Assembly: GCF_035083965.1 (NCBI RefSeq)
Contig: NC_089738.1
Coordinates: forward strand, 19,623,234 to 19,687,233
Direction of reading: 5' to 3'
Source of the DNA: Branchiostoma lanceolatum
Taxonomy: Eukaryota > Chordata > Leptocardii > Amphioxiformes > Branchiostomatidae
Length of the DNA stretch: 64,000 nt
Shown here: positions 1 through 11,849 of the stretch, piece after piece
Layout of the letters: each line of letters opens with the position of its first letter
Numbering within the stretch: the stretch's first letter is position 1
Notes under the pieces: model-generated
What the model was told of the DNA's origin: nothing
The model's input: only the letters and a program-made list of their open reading frames with translations
Database searches by the model: none
Made by a program: the position numbers and the translations under genes

Positions 1-161
1 AAGTAAATGCTAGAAATGGCGTTTTAGAGGATCAAAATTTGTATTTCCCTTAATCAATTTGCATACCCGACGAGTCCTTGTAAATCAATTATTACGTTCG
101 TCTGGTAACTGACCTTAAAAGACATTACTTTATGGTAGTGACAAGATTCCACTGTCTTAAG

Positions 162-3100
162 ACCCACAGTATCTGACGACCACCCAAGACAACTGGAACT
201 TGTATAAGGTCCTTGTGAACGGACCGATGACCAATGTCAACGTTAAGGCCACGTGCGAAGCGGCGGGGATGGAGAGTCCGTGCTACTACTACAGGCAGTG
301 TGGCACCGCCGGCTGGACCTGGGGCTGCATCACCTTTGACAGTACTGGTATCGGTTCCGGATCGTGTGACACCTTCCGTCTCCTCTCGCTAACTATGTGT
401 GGACATGAAGACTATAGGCACTGTCAGGCCCTTGATGACATCTTTGTGTACTATCCTCTCGTGAGTGGTGGCAATGCCTTTGGAGTGGACTACGAGACAA
501 GCTCCACCATCCATGGAACACAGTACACCAACAAGTACGCCCTGTGCGCAGGTGAGAGGTTTATATTCAAGACTCTGTTGTTGTTTTTTAGATAGTGATA
601 ATCCTCCAAATATCCTCTTTAAAATTGGAATAAACATAACATTCGACTGTACTTTATGATAAACAAAAAAAAAATCACGCGGTGCAGGACCTAACAAAGA
701 ATGGACTGGGCTAACAGGGGTGAAGAAAATCCAAGTGGACAAAAGACGGTGTAAAACAAAATGACGGCCCGCCAAGGTGAATATATTCGTGAGATAGAGG
801 CCAATGCACACAAGTTTGTATTCCCTAAGGACTGAGAAAACGCTAAACTGTACGTACGAAACTCTAACGTGAATCTCCCAATTCCAGTCGCTACCTGTGC
901 GAGAGCCCCGTGTGTGTTTGGAGCCTGTACTGACGATGTCGTGGGCTATACCTGTAGCTGTGTGAACGGGTCGACAGGACACAACTGCGATATAAGTGAG
1001 TACGTTTTCACTTCATTCCGAATTCATGATAAGGGTTTATACAGTTTGACTTCTGTATAAACCCTCATCATGAATGATCTGATAATCTGAAAATCTGTCA
1101 ACTTTACCAATACGAAAGAGTAGATTCTACTTTCACCCCAAATAGATTGAAGAGCTTTTGTTTACGATTCAAACATTGCTGAGTGCGCGACACAAGTTAA
1201 ATGGAACCTACCAGGATCACATTGATATCTTCGTCTGCCCTAAAGATGCTATTTAGAAGGAAGTGAATCTTGTTGGTTCTTTAATGCAATGAATGATATT
1301 TGAATTGACTTGACGTAACCTGACTTCTTTACGGTGATGTTCAAAAGTTGCATGTTAACATTTCTCTTTGTTTTCAGTCAAACATCAGTATGGAAAGCAT
1401 TTATGTGTGTGATAATAATGATGGTGCTCCCATTTTATATTGTCTTGTCCGTCTCTAGGTTTCCTTTATATGAGGTTTTATGTTTAATAACAGGTCCGAA
1501 AGGATAGAAGAAGTGATAAACGAGTGAATGCTGGTCGATGTATCGAAAGCAACTTATTTCATACAGAAATTTCGTAATGAGCTACAACCGGCCTTCCTCA
1601 GTGTTTCGCTCCTTACTGCGGAGCGACAGCGTTGGCCAAACACGAGTGGTTTCTCTAGTTGGCGTTTCTTAGTTCTCTATCCCCTCTCTTTCTGCAGTTG
1701 TTACTAGTTCCTGGTACTTCTGTGCTTTCTGTTCTGTAACCTATTTCCAAGGGACTGTAAGTTCCAACAGCACCAGCTGTAGTAAATGAAGTCAAATCGT
1801 AATGTCTTCATTTTGTCGTTAACAAATTCCAGCGGCTTTTGATGGAGAGTGTTACCAGTTCTCCTCCACCGGTGCCACTCACGAAGATGCGGATCGAACC
1901 TGTCAGAATAAGAACGGCCACCTGGCGGATGTTCCGGATCAGCAACATCAAAGTTACATTGCTGACCAGATCGCGGCTTCCACCGGTGCCTCCACCTGGC
2001 TCTCATTCAAAACAGCACAAACGGCGTTTCTCTACAGCGACGGGTCTCCTTTTTCAGGTATAACGGACTAGAATGTCAAATTCACTAACTCAATACTAGC
2101 TCAATCGTTGAGAACGTAGAATGCTATAAAGTATACTAAATGCTGCAGAAAAGAGGAAAACACTGAGAATAAGCTGGTTCCTGAGATCTGCTTGGTGATT
2201 AGCTTGTTTTAGAATTTGTGTTTCGTTTTGAAGTTTATACTGAGCATGTTTGCATCAGTCTGAAGATTTGATTAATGAAATAAATCAAAGCAGTTGACAT
2301 TATCTAGATTTTTCTGTAAATTCAAATGTATATTTCATTGAGCATTTTAGTTGTTGCATGCATATTATTTCTATATTTTCATGGACCCAAGGTAGAATAG
2401 GGATGTGTCACTGATGGAGATCTTAATGAAACCTATCCAAAAACAGTAATAGGCTCAATCACCTTCAATATTGATTATGCTAGTGCTATTGCACGTTATT
2501 GCCCTGAGGGTAATTGATATTTGAACCCTATCCCCGTGACCAGGCTCACTGCAGTGGTCTCCAGGTGAACCCGCCACTTCTTGTGACGAGTGTGTTTACC
2601 TGGACAGCGACAACAACTTCCTGGCCAAGACACAACGGTGCTATTATCAACACAACTACGTCTGCCAGGATGGTAAAATAATTTTACATACGTTATTGGA
2701 ACCCAAAGTAGTAAAGTTTAGAAGAATGCTCAGGAAATAAGAAAGCGAACAATGACAAAAATGACAATGCGAAAACAAAGATAAACATTAAGTTGTTGCA
2801 TGATGTTTATGATGCCAATACGCATTTGACTCTTAGCAAGAATGACATAGCAAATAATTGTAATGACGAAATCATAGAATAAAGCTAAAAGTGGCGATGA
2901 TCACGTCACTGAAGGTCATCAAGAATACAGTTTCCGACTTTTACTCAGCGTTTAAAAGACCATGCCTGTACTGCAAAATTACCCAATAGATTCAGCTAAC
3001 GAAAGCTAACAAACTCTGTATGGTACTGATTGTCTTGGTGTTTATATTGGTGAAGCCCTGGCTAAGGCAGTAACCAACACAAGTCACAGATTAAGACACG

Positions 3101-5517
3101 TTTGAAATGTAGAAAAGATAAGGAATAGAAGATTAGGAGTATTGTTGTATAAGAAGTTAGCTTCACCTAACCCATAATATAAAACATTAAAAAAACTGAC
3201 TTTCCATACGCTTACTGGTGATGTGAGACAAAGCTAGAAGTTATATTTACAATTGTAATTGTACAGAGCCCCTGTATTGGTTTCTTAGACTGGCAAATGC
3301 ATACCACATTGCTAGCCACATTCCCAGACACAGCTGTCAACGCTAATTCAGATGTGAGGAAGTTTCAAGTTGCAAACAGACTTGGATACAAGCCTTACAG
3401 AACTGATTTGAAAGTTGAAATTTGAGCACAGTATTGGGTTTCCAAAAACTAAAAGTTTCAGATGGTATTTTTTATTATGCATCTTCATTACAACTATCTT
3501 GGCCATTCTGCATGGTTTGATAACGTTTTATTCAAAACCAGACCGAGTAGAGAAACAAAATTATTCAAACTTTTTGACCAGCATTATTCTAATCTGCTCC
3601 TGCCTTTGTTGTCAGCTTGCAGACATTCTGCTAGTTTTATTAAGTTACGGGGCTCAAACTGCTGGGAAGGTCACAGTAGGAGCCCTTCCTTGCTGACGTA
3701 CCCAGTGTACGCCCAGTCCAGTTTAAAAATTGACTGCAGAAAATCATTTGACTATTTCAGACCAGAAACTCTGTGGACAGAACATCTGCCAGAACGGCGG
3801 CATCTGCAGCACCTGCTTCGGTGACTCCGTCACCGTGTGCGAGTGTCCTGCCGGGTTTGGCGGGAAGAGTTGTGAAATAGGTAGGTACTCTCATGGTCTA
3901 CACAAGTCGCTGCTGCCATAGAACCCCACGTTCATTAGCTTCTCCTATCTTTGACAAATAAAACTCCCGGAGCAAAACGTGCAGATACAGCCAAAACACT
4001 CATGGTGGCCATTCGAGGACTTACAGAAATTGCCATAGTAGATAGGCAGCAACTAAACACGGGACATTGAAAAGTAACCAAAATGTACATGTGGTCACTA
4101 TTACAGGTATGGCCAGCTTTGTATTTTGCATGTGCAAAATATGTCATGGTCTGTTCGTTTGAGGTAAGTTGTCTGATTTCAGCATGGTATCTCCTTTACC
4201 ATGAATGTGAAGTTATAGAAATAATAAAAAAGACACTCACATAGGCATAACAAATCTACGTAAAGGCAAATTTGCCAATACTGCAATATTGATATAAAGA
4301 ATATCATTTTGCTTGCCGTTCCTATTTCTATTATGCTTTATTTATATGTTTACACTGACAATATTACACATCACACAGACTAGCAGCCCTTCTAACTTCA
4401 ATGTATAACTGTCACAATTAAATGACAATCGGATTCTTGAATACCGCAACAGACATTGAGGAGTGTGCCTCCAACCCATGCCAAAACAACGGACGTTGTG
4501 AGGACGGGATCAACTCCTACACCTGCAGCTGCCCAGTCGGTACCGAAGGGGACCACTGCGAGTTAGCTGCAGGTTTGTGTGACATGGCGATGATTGAAGT
4601 GTTGCTTTGGAAATTCCATTTGGCGGTCCCTGCCCTCAGAAAACATCCTCATGGCATGAATTGGCTAAACTACTAGACGTAAGTACACTGCTTGCCGCAC
4701 GGCTGCGCGTTACGGCAAGGATGCGGTCCCAAACGCAAATGAGTCTAAAATCAGTCACGTTTATGACCACATGGCAACTTGGTGTACAGAACTGAAGCTT
4801 GTGTGATGCTTAACATTTTAGCATTTTCTTGTAAAATCAACTTTGGCCTACTGTATTCTGACAGTGACAACATAGTTCGTTCTAAATTCTAATACCTTTC
4901 GTTTGTTTCATTTAGACGTGGACTGGTGTTCCCAGGTCCAGTGTCCTCTTGGCTTCATCTGCCAGGACTACACCTTCTACTTCCTCTGCGCTCGTGAGTA
5001 AAGCTTTATTACCATGATATTATAGTATTCACATATTGTTACAAAAATCACTCTAAAGCGACCCCTGTCACTAAACAACATAAAATAAAGACGCACATTT
5101 GATCAATATAGAAATAGGTGTTTTTCTTAAACAATATTTTGCTGGCAAAAGGTATCTGTAAAACATTTAATTTCTTAACGAAGATGCATCTGAGCCGTGA
5201 AGTGATCGCGTGATTGTCATGATGCTATTTCATTGGTCCCTTGAGCTTTTCTTCCAAATGTTTCTACATTTTACGCAACATGGCATTCTTGTAGACACAT
5301 ACTGTCAAGCGCAGTACCAATCTATGATATTCTTAATTCATCGCATCTGGGTGAAAGAAAATTTGCATAAAAAATTCCCCTTTATGAACACTGTGTCTAT
5401 CTAGACCCATCTTCCGCTGGTCGGGGGCTGCCATACCAGTGCAGCAGCGCCTCCTGTCCGGATGGCATGTACTGCACCCAGGAGGGCGTGGCAGCCTTCT
5501 CGTGCAAGCCTGAGTGA
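162..5517 (+). CDS. EGF / C-type lectin mosaic extracellular protein, 3' part
   Basis: The gene enters from the left edge. I place eight exons: 162-551, 888-995, 1833-2057, 2544-2672, 3761-3880, 4453-4572, 4916-4993 and 5405-5517 (stop TGA). Every internal exon is phase 1-1, as in shuffled extracellular modules. Exon 1 encodes a Cys-rich domain of about 130 residues that I cannot name. Exon 2 is an EGF-like module. Exons 3 and 4 together form a C-type lectin domain, with FDGECYQFS at its start and WSPGEP followed by a C..Y..VC ending. Exon 5 is EGF-like ([12 protein letters not shown]). Exon 6 begins DIEEC, the calcium-binding EGF signature. The last two encode short four-Cys modules. The product is probably secreted or the ectodomain of a membrane protein; no membrane segment is seen in this 3' part and the signal peptide lies outside. 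The WSPGEP tripeptide differs from the EPN or QPD of classical sugar-binding lectins, so ligand type is unknown. Confidence 0.8.
1022..1075. repeat. Intronic hairpin, near-perfect
   Basis: The arms 1022-1044 and 1053-1075 pair with one mismatch around an 8-base loop. It sits in the intron just after the first EGF exon. It may be a small foldback element or a microRNA-like hairpin; the sequence alone does not separate these. Confidence 0.5.
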
Positions 5518-5649
5518 CGTCACAACCGAAGCCTCCCACCTGACAACGACCAGCCAATGGCCGCTACATGCGTGCCTTGAATATGCTTTTTCTGTGATTT
5601 AGAATCTAGCTAAAATAGAAGCACAAGATAGAGGTAAAGACGCAACATC

Positions 5650-5655
5650 AATAAA
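5650..5655 (+). promoter_or_regulatory. Polyadenylation signal of the EGF/CTLD gene
   Basis: A canonical AATAAA lies 133 bases after the stop codon of the mosaic gene and is the first such signal downstream. Confidence 0.55.
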
Positions 5656-6797
5656 GCACCTGCAGCAAAAATCATATTCAGAGTTTCCGTCCATTTTTGA
5701 GTCTTTTATACTACAGTGTCGATTGTATTAAATAAGCATGTCTTGACTATTCATCTCTTACTTCTATCATTTTGATACAAGCAAAAAATTAAGCGTTCTA
5801 AACTACAATTAACAGACAGAACGAGACAACACTAGTACATGAGGTGTAACTGGAAAAATCGGTTGAGCCTGGTAAAGTTACTAATTTGCGATTGGCGTGT
5901 GTAAATGTGACTGAGAACGTGCAAAGTACACTTCATGATCAGAGTGCGTGCAGATGAGAAGTCCCAAAGAACACAAAAAATACAATGCTGCATGCTCGTT
6001 TATTTGATGAAATACAAAGTTTACAAAAGGGCAATGATAATATATGCTATATTCTGTCATGCACTTCAACGTTCATAGCTGGATATCAATGCTAAATCCT
6101 GACTTCCCCTCAATAATTATCAACCGGCTTCGTAACCATAGCAACCCTGTCACCATGGCACCGGCTAAGAGGAGTTGCAGTACACCATCAATGTGCTCTC
6201 AAATTTGATAATTTATTCACCTTATCTCAGAACAACTGGATTGCCCCCTCAACTTATATCTGTCAGACATTTTTTCAATATTTACACATTGTCATTGGTT
6301 TGCCAGTATCCATATCCGGTACCCATCTTATGTACAATATTTACAATGGTAGAATGACGATAACTCTACATCTTTCGTACAGTCTGTGTTATCGATTACA
6401 TAGAATATCGATCTGTTCATTGGAACCATCAATGACATCACGTTTAGTTCAGTTTCATGGGCTGGGGTTTGGCAGTGTCTTTCTTTTTTTTATTTCTTAT
6501 TATTTTTCCTTTCCTACTTTTTAAGTCAGAAGGCGGAGCCCATTGCACTGATTCCGGATTATTTTAAGATTGTCGATCTCTTGGTTATGATCAGGAAAGA
6601 AAGAAAAAAAAACATTTCCCGCTTAGCCAAGACTTGAAGCCATGTTTATAATCGCCACCTGTCTACTATGACCATTTATTTCCTTTTAGCTATTTGGTCA
6701 TTAAAGCAAGTGGTCTCTAAATATGGCTTTAACTGTACAGTGCCACGGATTTGCGTTGCTCTAAAACCTTTCGTCTTTGAAACCAGGAGGGTTTTTT
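5656..6797. other. Intergenic stretch between convergent genes
   Basis: No coding signal is seen. Open frames here are short and lack splice-site or composition support. A TTTATT at 6672-6677 is AATAAA on the minus strand and could end the TNF ligand transcript. Confidence 0.5.
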
Positions 6798-9700
6798 TCA
6801 CCTCGAAACTAAGAACGCCCCAAAGTACGTGGCATACTCATATGGGTTCACCCTCCCCAGGTCAGACACAGTCACGTACAGGTGGTCCCTCGCCTGCAAC
6901 CTGAACACCCCCTCCACGTAAGATGTCTTCGCCCACGCCCCGCCTTCCAACACCGTGTGGACTGTACCACCGCCCGTCATGATCCGGTAGGCGGGGGGTG
7001 ACCTGGGCAGCTGGTACACGGAGAACGACAGGTGCGGCGAGGCCGTGTCTGTGACAACCTCTTGCGGAGTGTCTGTGAACTGCACCTAAGAGATGAATGA
7101 TCAGACTTTCATACACTGTGACACAGTTTCGTTTTCCACTGTTTTTGCCAGTGAGAACTTACAAATTGTTGCAGAGAATAATTAACAAAAGCGTACATAA
7201 TCATAACATAAATATTACAAGCTTTCTGCAGTACTGCATGTATCAGTAGCGACACCTACCGGAGTGACTGTGAACTGTACCTGGCGGTAGATGTTGTAGT
7301 AGCCCGTGAGCGGCACCACCAGACTGTACTGCATGTATCAGTAACGACACCTAGCGAAGTGTGTGTGAGCCGTACCTGGCAGTAGATGTTGTAGTAGCCC
7401 GTGAGCGGCACCACTAGGCTGCCATCCTCGGGACTGTACTGCATGTATCAATAGCGACACCTAGCGAAGTGTGTGTGAACCGTACCTGGCAGTAGATATT
7501 GTAATAGCCTGAGAGCGGCACCACCCGACTGTACTGCATGTATCAGTAGCGACACCTAGCGGAGTGAGTGTGAACCGTACCTGGCAGTAGATGTTGTAGT
7601 AGCCCGTGAGCGGCACCTAGCGGAGTGTGTGTGAACCGTACCTGGCAGTATATGTTGTAGTAGCCCGAGAGCGGCACCACCAGGCTCCCCTCCTCCGGAC
7701 TGTACTCCATGCCGTGCGCGAGGTAGGACGCGCCACCGCCGCCCGCCTGCCAGTCGTAGATCCGGCCACCTGAAAATACAAAGGCAATATATAGCCTCCG
7801 ATGCAGACTCCTCCCGGCTGTTTTCTTTTTCAAGTTACAGTTTTTATACTATTACATTTTTTTTTCTCATTGCTGGCCGGCAATAAAAACTGTAACTTGA
7901 AAAAGAAACCAGCCGGGAGGAGTCTGCATCGGAGGCTAGGCAATATATAACTTTATACATTTCTTTTTAGTTGTTAAGTATGCCTAGCCATAGAAAGATA
8001 AGTAAAAGAGGATATGTGAGTGCTGACCATCGTCTATTAGGTCGTCTATGGTAAGGCTAATTATAAAAAAGTATCGATTCATGTATATTGTTTAAAGGTT
8101 TGTTGGTTGGTTTGTTGGTTGGTTGGTTGGTTGGTAGGTACAGGACAAACGATAAGATTAGACTCTTGGCCGCCTGGTGTTTCTCTATCGAACTGCAGAT
8201 TGATAGCAAATAAACCATAGAAACATGAACATGAACCCTTGGCGGAGTTCTGGGTTCTTAAAGATCTTGTGTGTGTTCTTTTTCTATACTAAAGAAAACT
8301 GATATTCAAGCCCACGCCTTCAAAAAAAGGCTGGTGATTTCTTGTTTAGTTGTTCAATTTCTTTGTACCTGTCGCAGACTGCAGTCCCGTCCTGCCCGCT
8401 AGGAGCGCTACAGGCAGGTAGAAGCTGGTGTTCCTCTCGATGACGTCACCGACAGCTGGCAGTTGCCATGGCAAACAGTCTGGGTATAACAGAAAATCAA
8501 AGAAGTTGATCAAAAGTGTATTTCTATCGACATCTAATCTACAGAACAGATTTACATGTTGTTACAAAATCATGTTTTTGTCCTAAATCATCCTGTATAA
8601 GCAAATGGACAAAAAAGTTGACTATATCAGACTGTAGTAGAGATTTACTTCATTCCAAATGTGAAATCTATATACTCCTCGGGGTTGTCATCCCTAGTGA
8701 CTGCTGCTGCTGATGTTGTGTGGGAAATTATATTTATCTTCATTTGCAAATGTCATTCGAAACATTACAGCTGGAATCAAGTAGGCGTAGGCTGATATGA
8801 ATTGTAAAAAAAATATATTAAAAAGTACCTCTGCTGTTGCACGGTTTGGACGCTCCCGACCCAGACGGTGAAACTGTCTGGAATTAAAAGGGAATAATTT
8901 TAGTTCTGAATCAGTAGTTAGTAGCTTCATAAGATTGGAGAAGCTGAATAAAAGTTCTAAACGGGAACTATGCGGCTCCAGATGTCTTACTGAGGGATAA
9001 ATACGGTGTTAAAGATGCCTGTTAGCTGATAAATATATCCACTGTCTGTATCTTGTAAGTACCTCTGTGTTGGTAGACGGTTACTCTGAATAAAATCTTA
9101 ACGGTCTCTTCGAAATCAGCATCATGTTTCCTTCACAATACAAAAACCGAAACAGAAAGGTGGTTTCATTTCTCTCCATCATTAGTATTTGTCCATTGCG
9201 GCATTTGCAAAGTTTTTGTTATCTTTGATGACGACTTGCGAAACTGCATGTTATTTTCGCTTTTGCTTTCCAGTCGCACCTTTGCACCTGATCAATCAAG
9301 GGTAAAGTCCGTTTCACTTTCACTGGGTCATCTTCATACTTTCGTCGATTGACATCAAGAGAATAACTAGCATATAGAACAGTAGCTCTTCTTCTTTCAA
9401 TAAGATTTCAATGTATGTACGTTTCATTCAATGGGTTTGTTTGTTTGTTTGTTTGTTTTATTCAGATCTCCATTAGTGTACAATCATAACAATTAATACA
9501 CTAATCTTCCTGGAGTCCGGCTAACTAAATACAAGAATATCAATAAAGGAACAATACAATTAATTCTAATACAGGAAGAACGAAAACAATTGCTAGATAG
9601 TAAATCATACAAGATCAAACATGATGAACTTAAAATGAACGGAGAGGTCAGAGGTCAACATAAAAAACGGAATCATTGTATAGATAATGTACACAAGGAA

Positions 9701-11849
9701 ACCCAGAAGCTGGGTAAGTCCAATCCGATCACAATTAGCCTGGTCCCAGTCTCTAGGGGTCGGCTTAGGAGTGAATTACCGAGCCAAGTCTGCTTTATTG
9801 GTCCGTTTCTGTCAGTCTGTCTACTTAGCTGCCATATAGAATTTCGCAGCCTGTCTACTTTAACTGTCATAGGGACTTTCGCCGCAACCCTAGGGGGTGA
9901 ACTAATCTAATCCAAGGCCTTAAGCCCACGACCAAGCGGACTTAACTGTCTGGACGGGCCGGCATCACTCCCAGCGCCGTAGAGATACCGGGGAGCCCCC
10001 GATGGTATGGTTTCCAGGCTAGATTTCACTAGGATGGACCCCAAGTCCTATCGATGAGTGTGTTGGGTTCTTAAAGAGCTCATTTTTTTAAAATTTACTG
10101 CTTGGTCTCAATGTCTGTCTTACCGCTGTCGCACAACACCGAGCTGTGCGTAGGTTGTTTACATCGATCCCCTCATACTTAAGTAACTGTAAAGGAGTCT
10201 TATCGATAAGTGTGGTGGGTTCTTTAACGTGCTCGACATGTGGCTCTCTTCGAACACGGGACTTCCGACGAACTTAGAAATTTGCTATCCCTGCCTGCCA
10301 GTAAGGCATCGAAAACCCGGCCATGTACAACACCTTTCTCCAGACGAGACCAAACCGGATGATGAAGAAATACACTTTTCCCATGGTCTAGTTAACTTGA
10401 CATGTTACTTCAAGCAACAATTGTCAAGAATTTGTCAGGGGGGCCCGAGAATGCTACTTTATAGACTCTACCACTCTCCATGGGTCGCTGGGAAAATAGT
10501 AGAAATTGGCCAAATAGAGTCAACTGTATGAAGGGGTCGGCTACGGAGAGAGGGTCAAATATTGCAACCCTGCGGATGGGAATGTTATCTTTCATGGCCA
10601 AAGTCCCCCGGCAAATGTTCTCCCTATAGCCGACGCGGTAAGTCTGGAGACTAACTACTTTAGGTCTTATTCACGAATCAGGCTGTATATACGTACATTA
10701 TGGTAAAAAAGGACTTTTTGTTGACGTGGACCTAATAAACAAACAGTTTTCTGGAGATGTATTGTTTTCTTTTGCAAGGTCTTTAGGCAATAACGGAATG
10801 TCACCCAAATCTGACCCGGCAAACGACATCTGTGGGATTTCTAATGCACCAGGAAATTGAAACTGTCCACAAGAAACCCTCGCGGAGTAAAACCTTGAGC
10901 CCTCACACGTCTGCTGATAGACTGATTCCCGACAGGGTCAAAGTGCGTGGTTTCTGCTGACGCGTCGGAGGTGTTTTGATACACAGCACCTGTTGCTGTA
11001 GATAAAAGTATTGACAGGAAATCCAAGGACGCGTGCTGTTTTGGTTACTAGTTGACCGCAGAGTAGGCAATAGAAGAACAGAGTCCAACTGATTGACAAA
11101 CACACCTGTGAAACAGGCGAGTCAAAACAATGGGCAGGTTCAGAAAAGTGCTTTCACTTTCATTTTGTCGCCCCAGGTGAGACGACTTTGATTTACGAGA
11201 CAGGACGGAGCTGACGTCAATTTTCACTTTCACTATGTATGGCGTGGTTAACGTCTTATTTTCAACGTCAACGTACAGAACGATCAAATTGTCATGCTAT
11301 TCTAGTCCTAAAATTGTAAACATGGCCGTTATTGTTTAGTACATGGTTACATCCGTTATCATCTAGCCTCCCCCTACCTTTCTCCCTGTATCTATGAAAG
11401 TGAAACCTGTCTATGGCAACCAGTGGGTAGATGTCTTCACGTAATTTCCTTTTTCAAAGTTTGATATGACACCCCCTCTAGCATCACTACCCCCCCCCCC
11501 CCCGGCTAACAGCAGCCTCTCGCACACAAGGAGCGCGGGTTGGGGGTGTATTTACAATCTTAATTGTAGCTCTTTCCAATCCCGCGCCTTAACTTACCCC
11601 CTGATAAGCTTACCCATTTCCCTCACCTAAACAAGACGTTCATCTCACCTGTAAGGAGCCCCCTGAAGACGCACCGTCCTCCCCACCTTGTAGGTAACGC
11701 TGCTCGTGTAGAGTTATCACCAGGCTGGCCACAGACAGCGCCACGGTGATCAACAGTAGGAAACAAACAGCGCACAAACAACATCTGCACCTCACGCCTC
11801 CGCCTTTCCCCTCAAACTCGGCCCGGTTACTTTCAACGTCAGAGTCCAT
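6798..11849 (-). CDS. TNF superfamily ligand (type II membrane protein)
   Basis: Five exons in transcript order: 11649-11849, 8829-8877, 8369-8479, 7642-7769 and 6798-7085. They total 777 bases, giving 258 residues, and all phases agree. Residues 1-67 hold a short cytoplasmic tail from MDSDVES and a hydrophobic signal anchor (CLCAVCFLLLITVALSVASL), the type II layout of TNF ligands. Exons 2 and 3 give a stalk and the first strands. Exon 4 carries GRIYDWQAG and the G-YYNIYCQ strand, and exon 5 ends with YATYFGAFLVSR, matching the YFGxxL ending of the TNF homology domain. The family forms trimers at the cell surface that engage TNF receptors. No furin-type site is obvious in the stalk. Which vertebrate ligand it corresponds to cannot be told from sequence alone. 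Partial copies of exon 4 lie just downstream of it (see separate entry). Confidence 0.85.
7232..7641 (-). repeat. Four partial tandem copies of TNF exon 4 with its splice donor
   Basis: Downstream of the true exon 4 donor (exon edge at 7642) lie four further copies of the exon's 3' end, each followed by the same GTACGG donor and the same intron start. Their exon edges are near 7281, 7376, 7486 and 7581. The copy ending at 7376 is the longest and still encodes SPEDGSLVVPLTGYYNIYCQ-like sequence. None has an obvious splice acceptor of its own, so they look like duplicated exon edges rather than usable exons. Unit spacing varies from 61 to 110 bases. Confidence 0.8.
7793..7937. mobile_element. 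145-bp foldback MITE with 11-bp target duplication
   Basis: The two arms are near-perfect inverted repeats, starting AGCCTCCGATGCAG and ending with its complement, separated by a short T-rich centre. The element is flanked by identical 11-base direct repeats AGGCAATATAT at 7782-7792 and 7938-7948. It lies in the TNF intron 24 bases from the exon 4 acceptor. Confidence 0.8.
8097..8134. repeat. (GGTT)n simple repeat
   Basis: Short tetranucleotide tract of TTGG/GGTT units inside the TNF intron. Confidence 0.7.
9435..9590 (-). mobile_element. Probable LINE 3' tail
   Basis: On the minus strand the sequence reads GGAGATCTGAATAAAAC followed by a (CAAA)n tail, the form of a non-LTR retroposon 3' end. 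No reverse-transcriptase coding is left here. Confidence 0.4.
10450..10650. mobile_element. MITE copy, family shared with about 61936-62130
   Basis: A block containing GGCCAAATAGAGTCAAC and GGTCGGCTACGGAGAGAGGG is the reverse complement of a block near 62030-62095. In the other copy the ends carry the inverted repeat TAGTCTCTACCAG, and here GACTCTACCA and TCTGGAGACT are degenerate ends. Confidence 0.55.

Larger units (their letters stand above)
8879..11648 (-). other. Large first intron of the TNF ligand gene
   Basis: About 2.8 kb without a supportable exon. It holds a minus-strand retroposon 3' tail (9435-9590) and a MITE copy (about 10450-10650), listed separately, and a poly-C run near 11491-11505. 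Confidence 0.5.

Noticed and set aside
389-982. 197-codon minus-strand open frame
   Set aside because: It overlaps two well-supported plus-strand exons and the intron between them, and matches no module.
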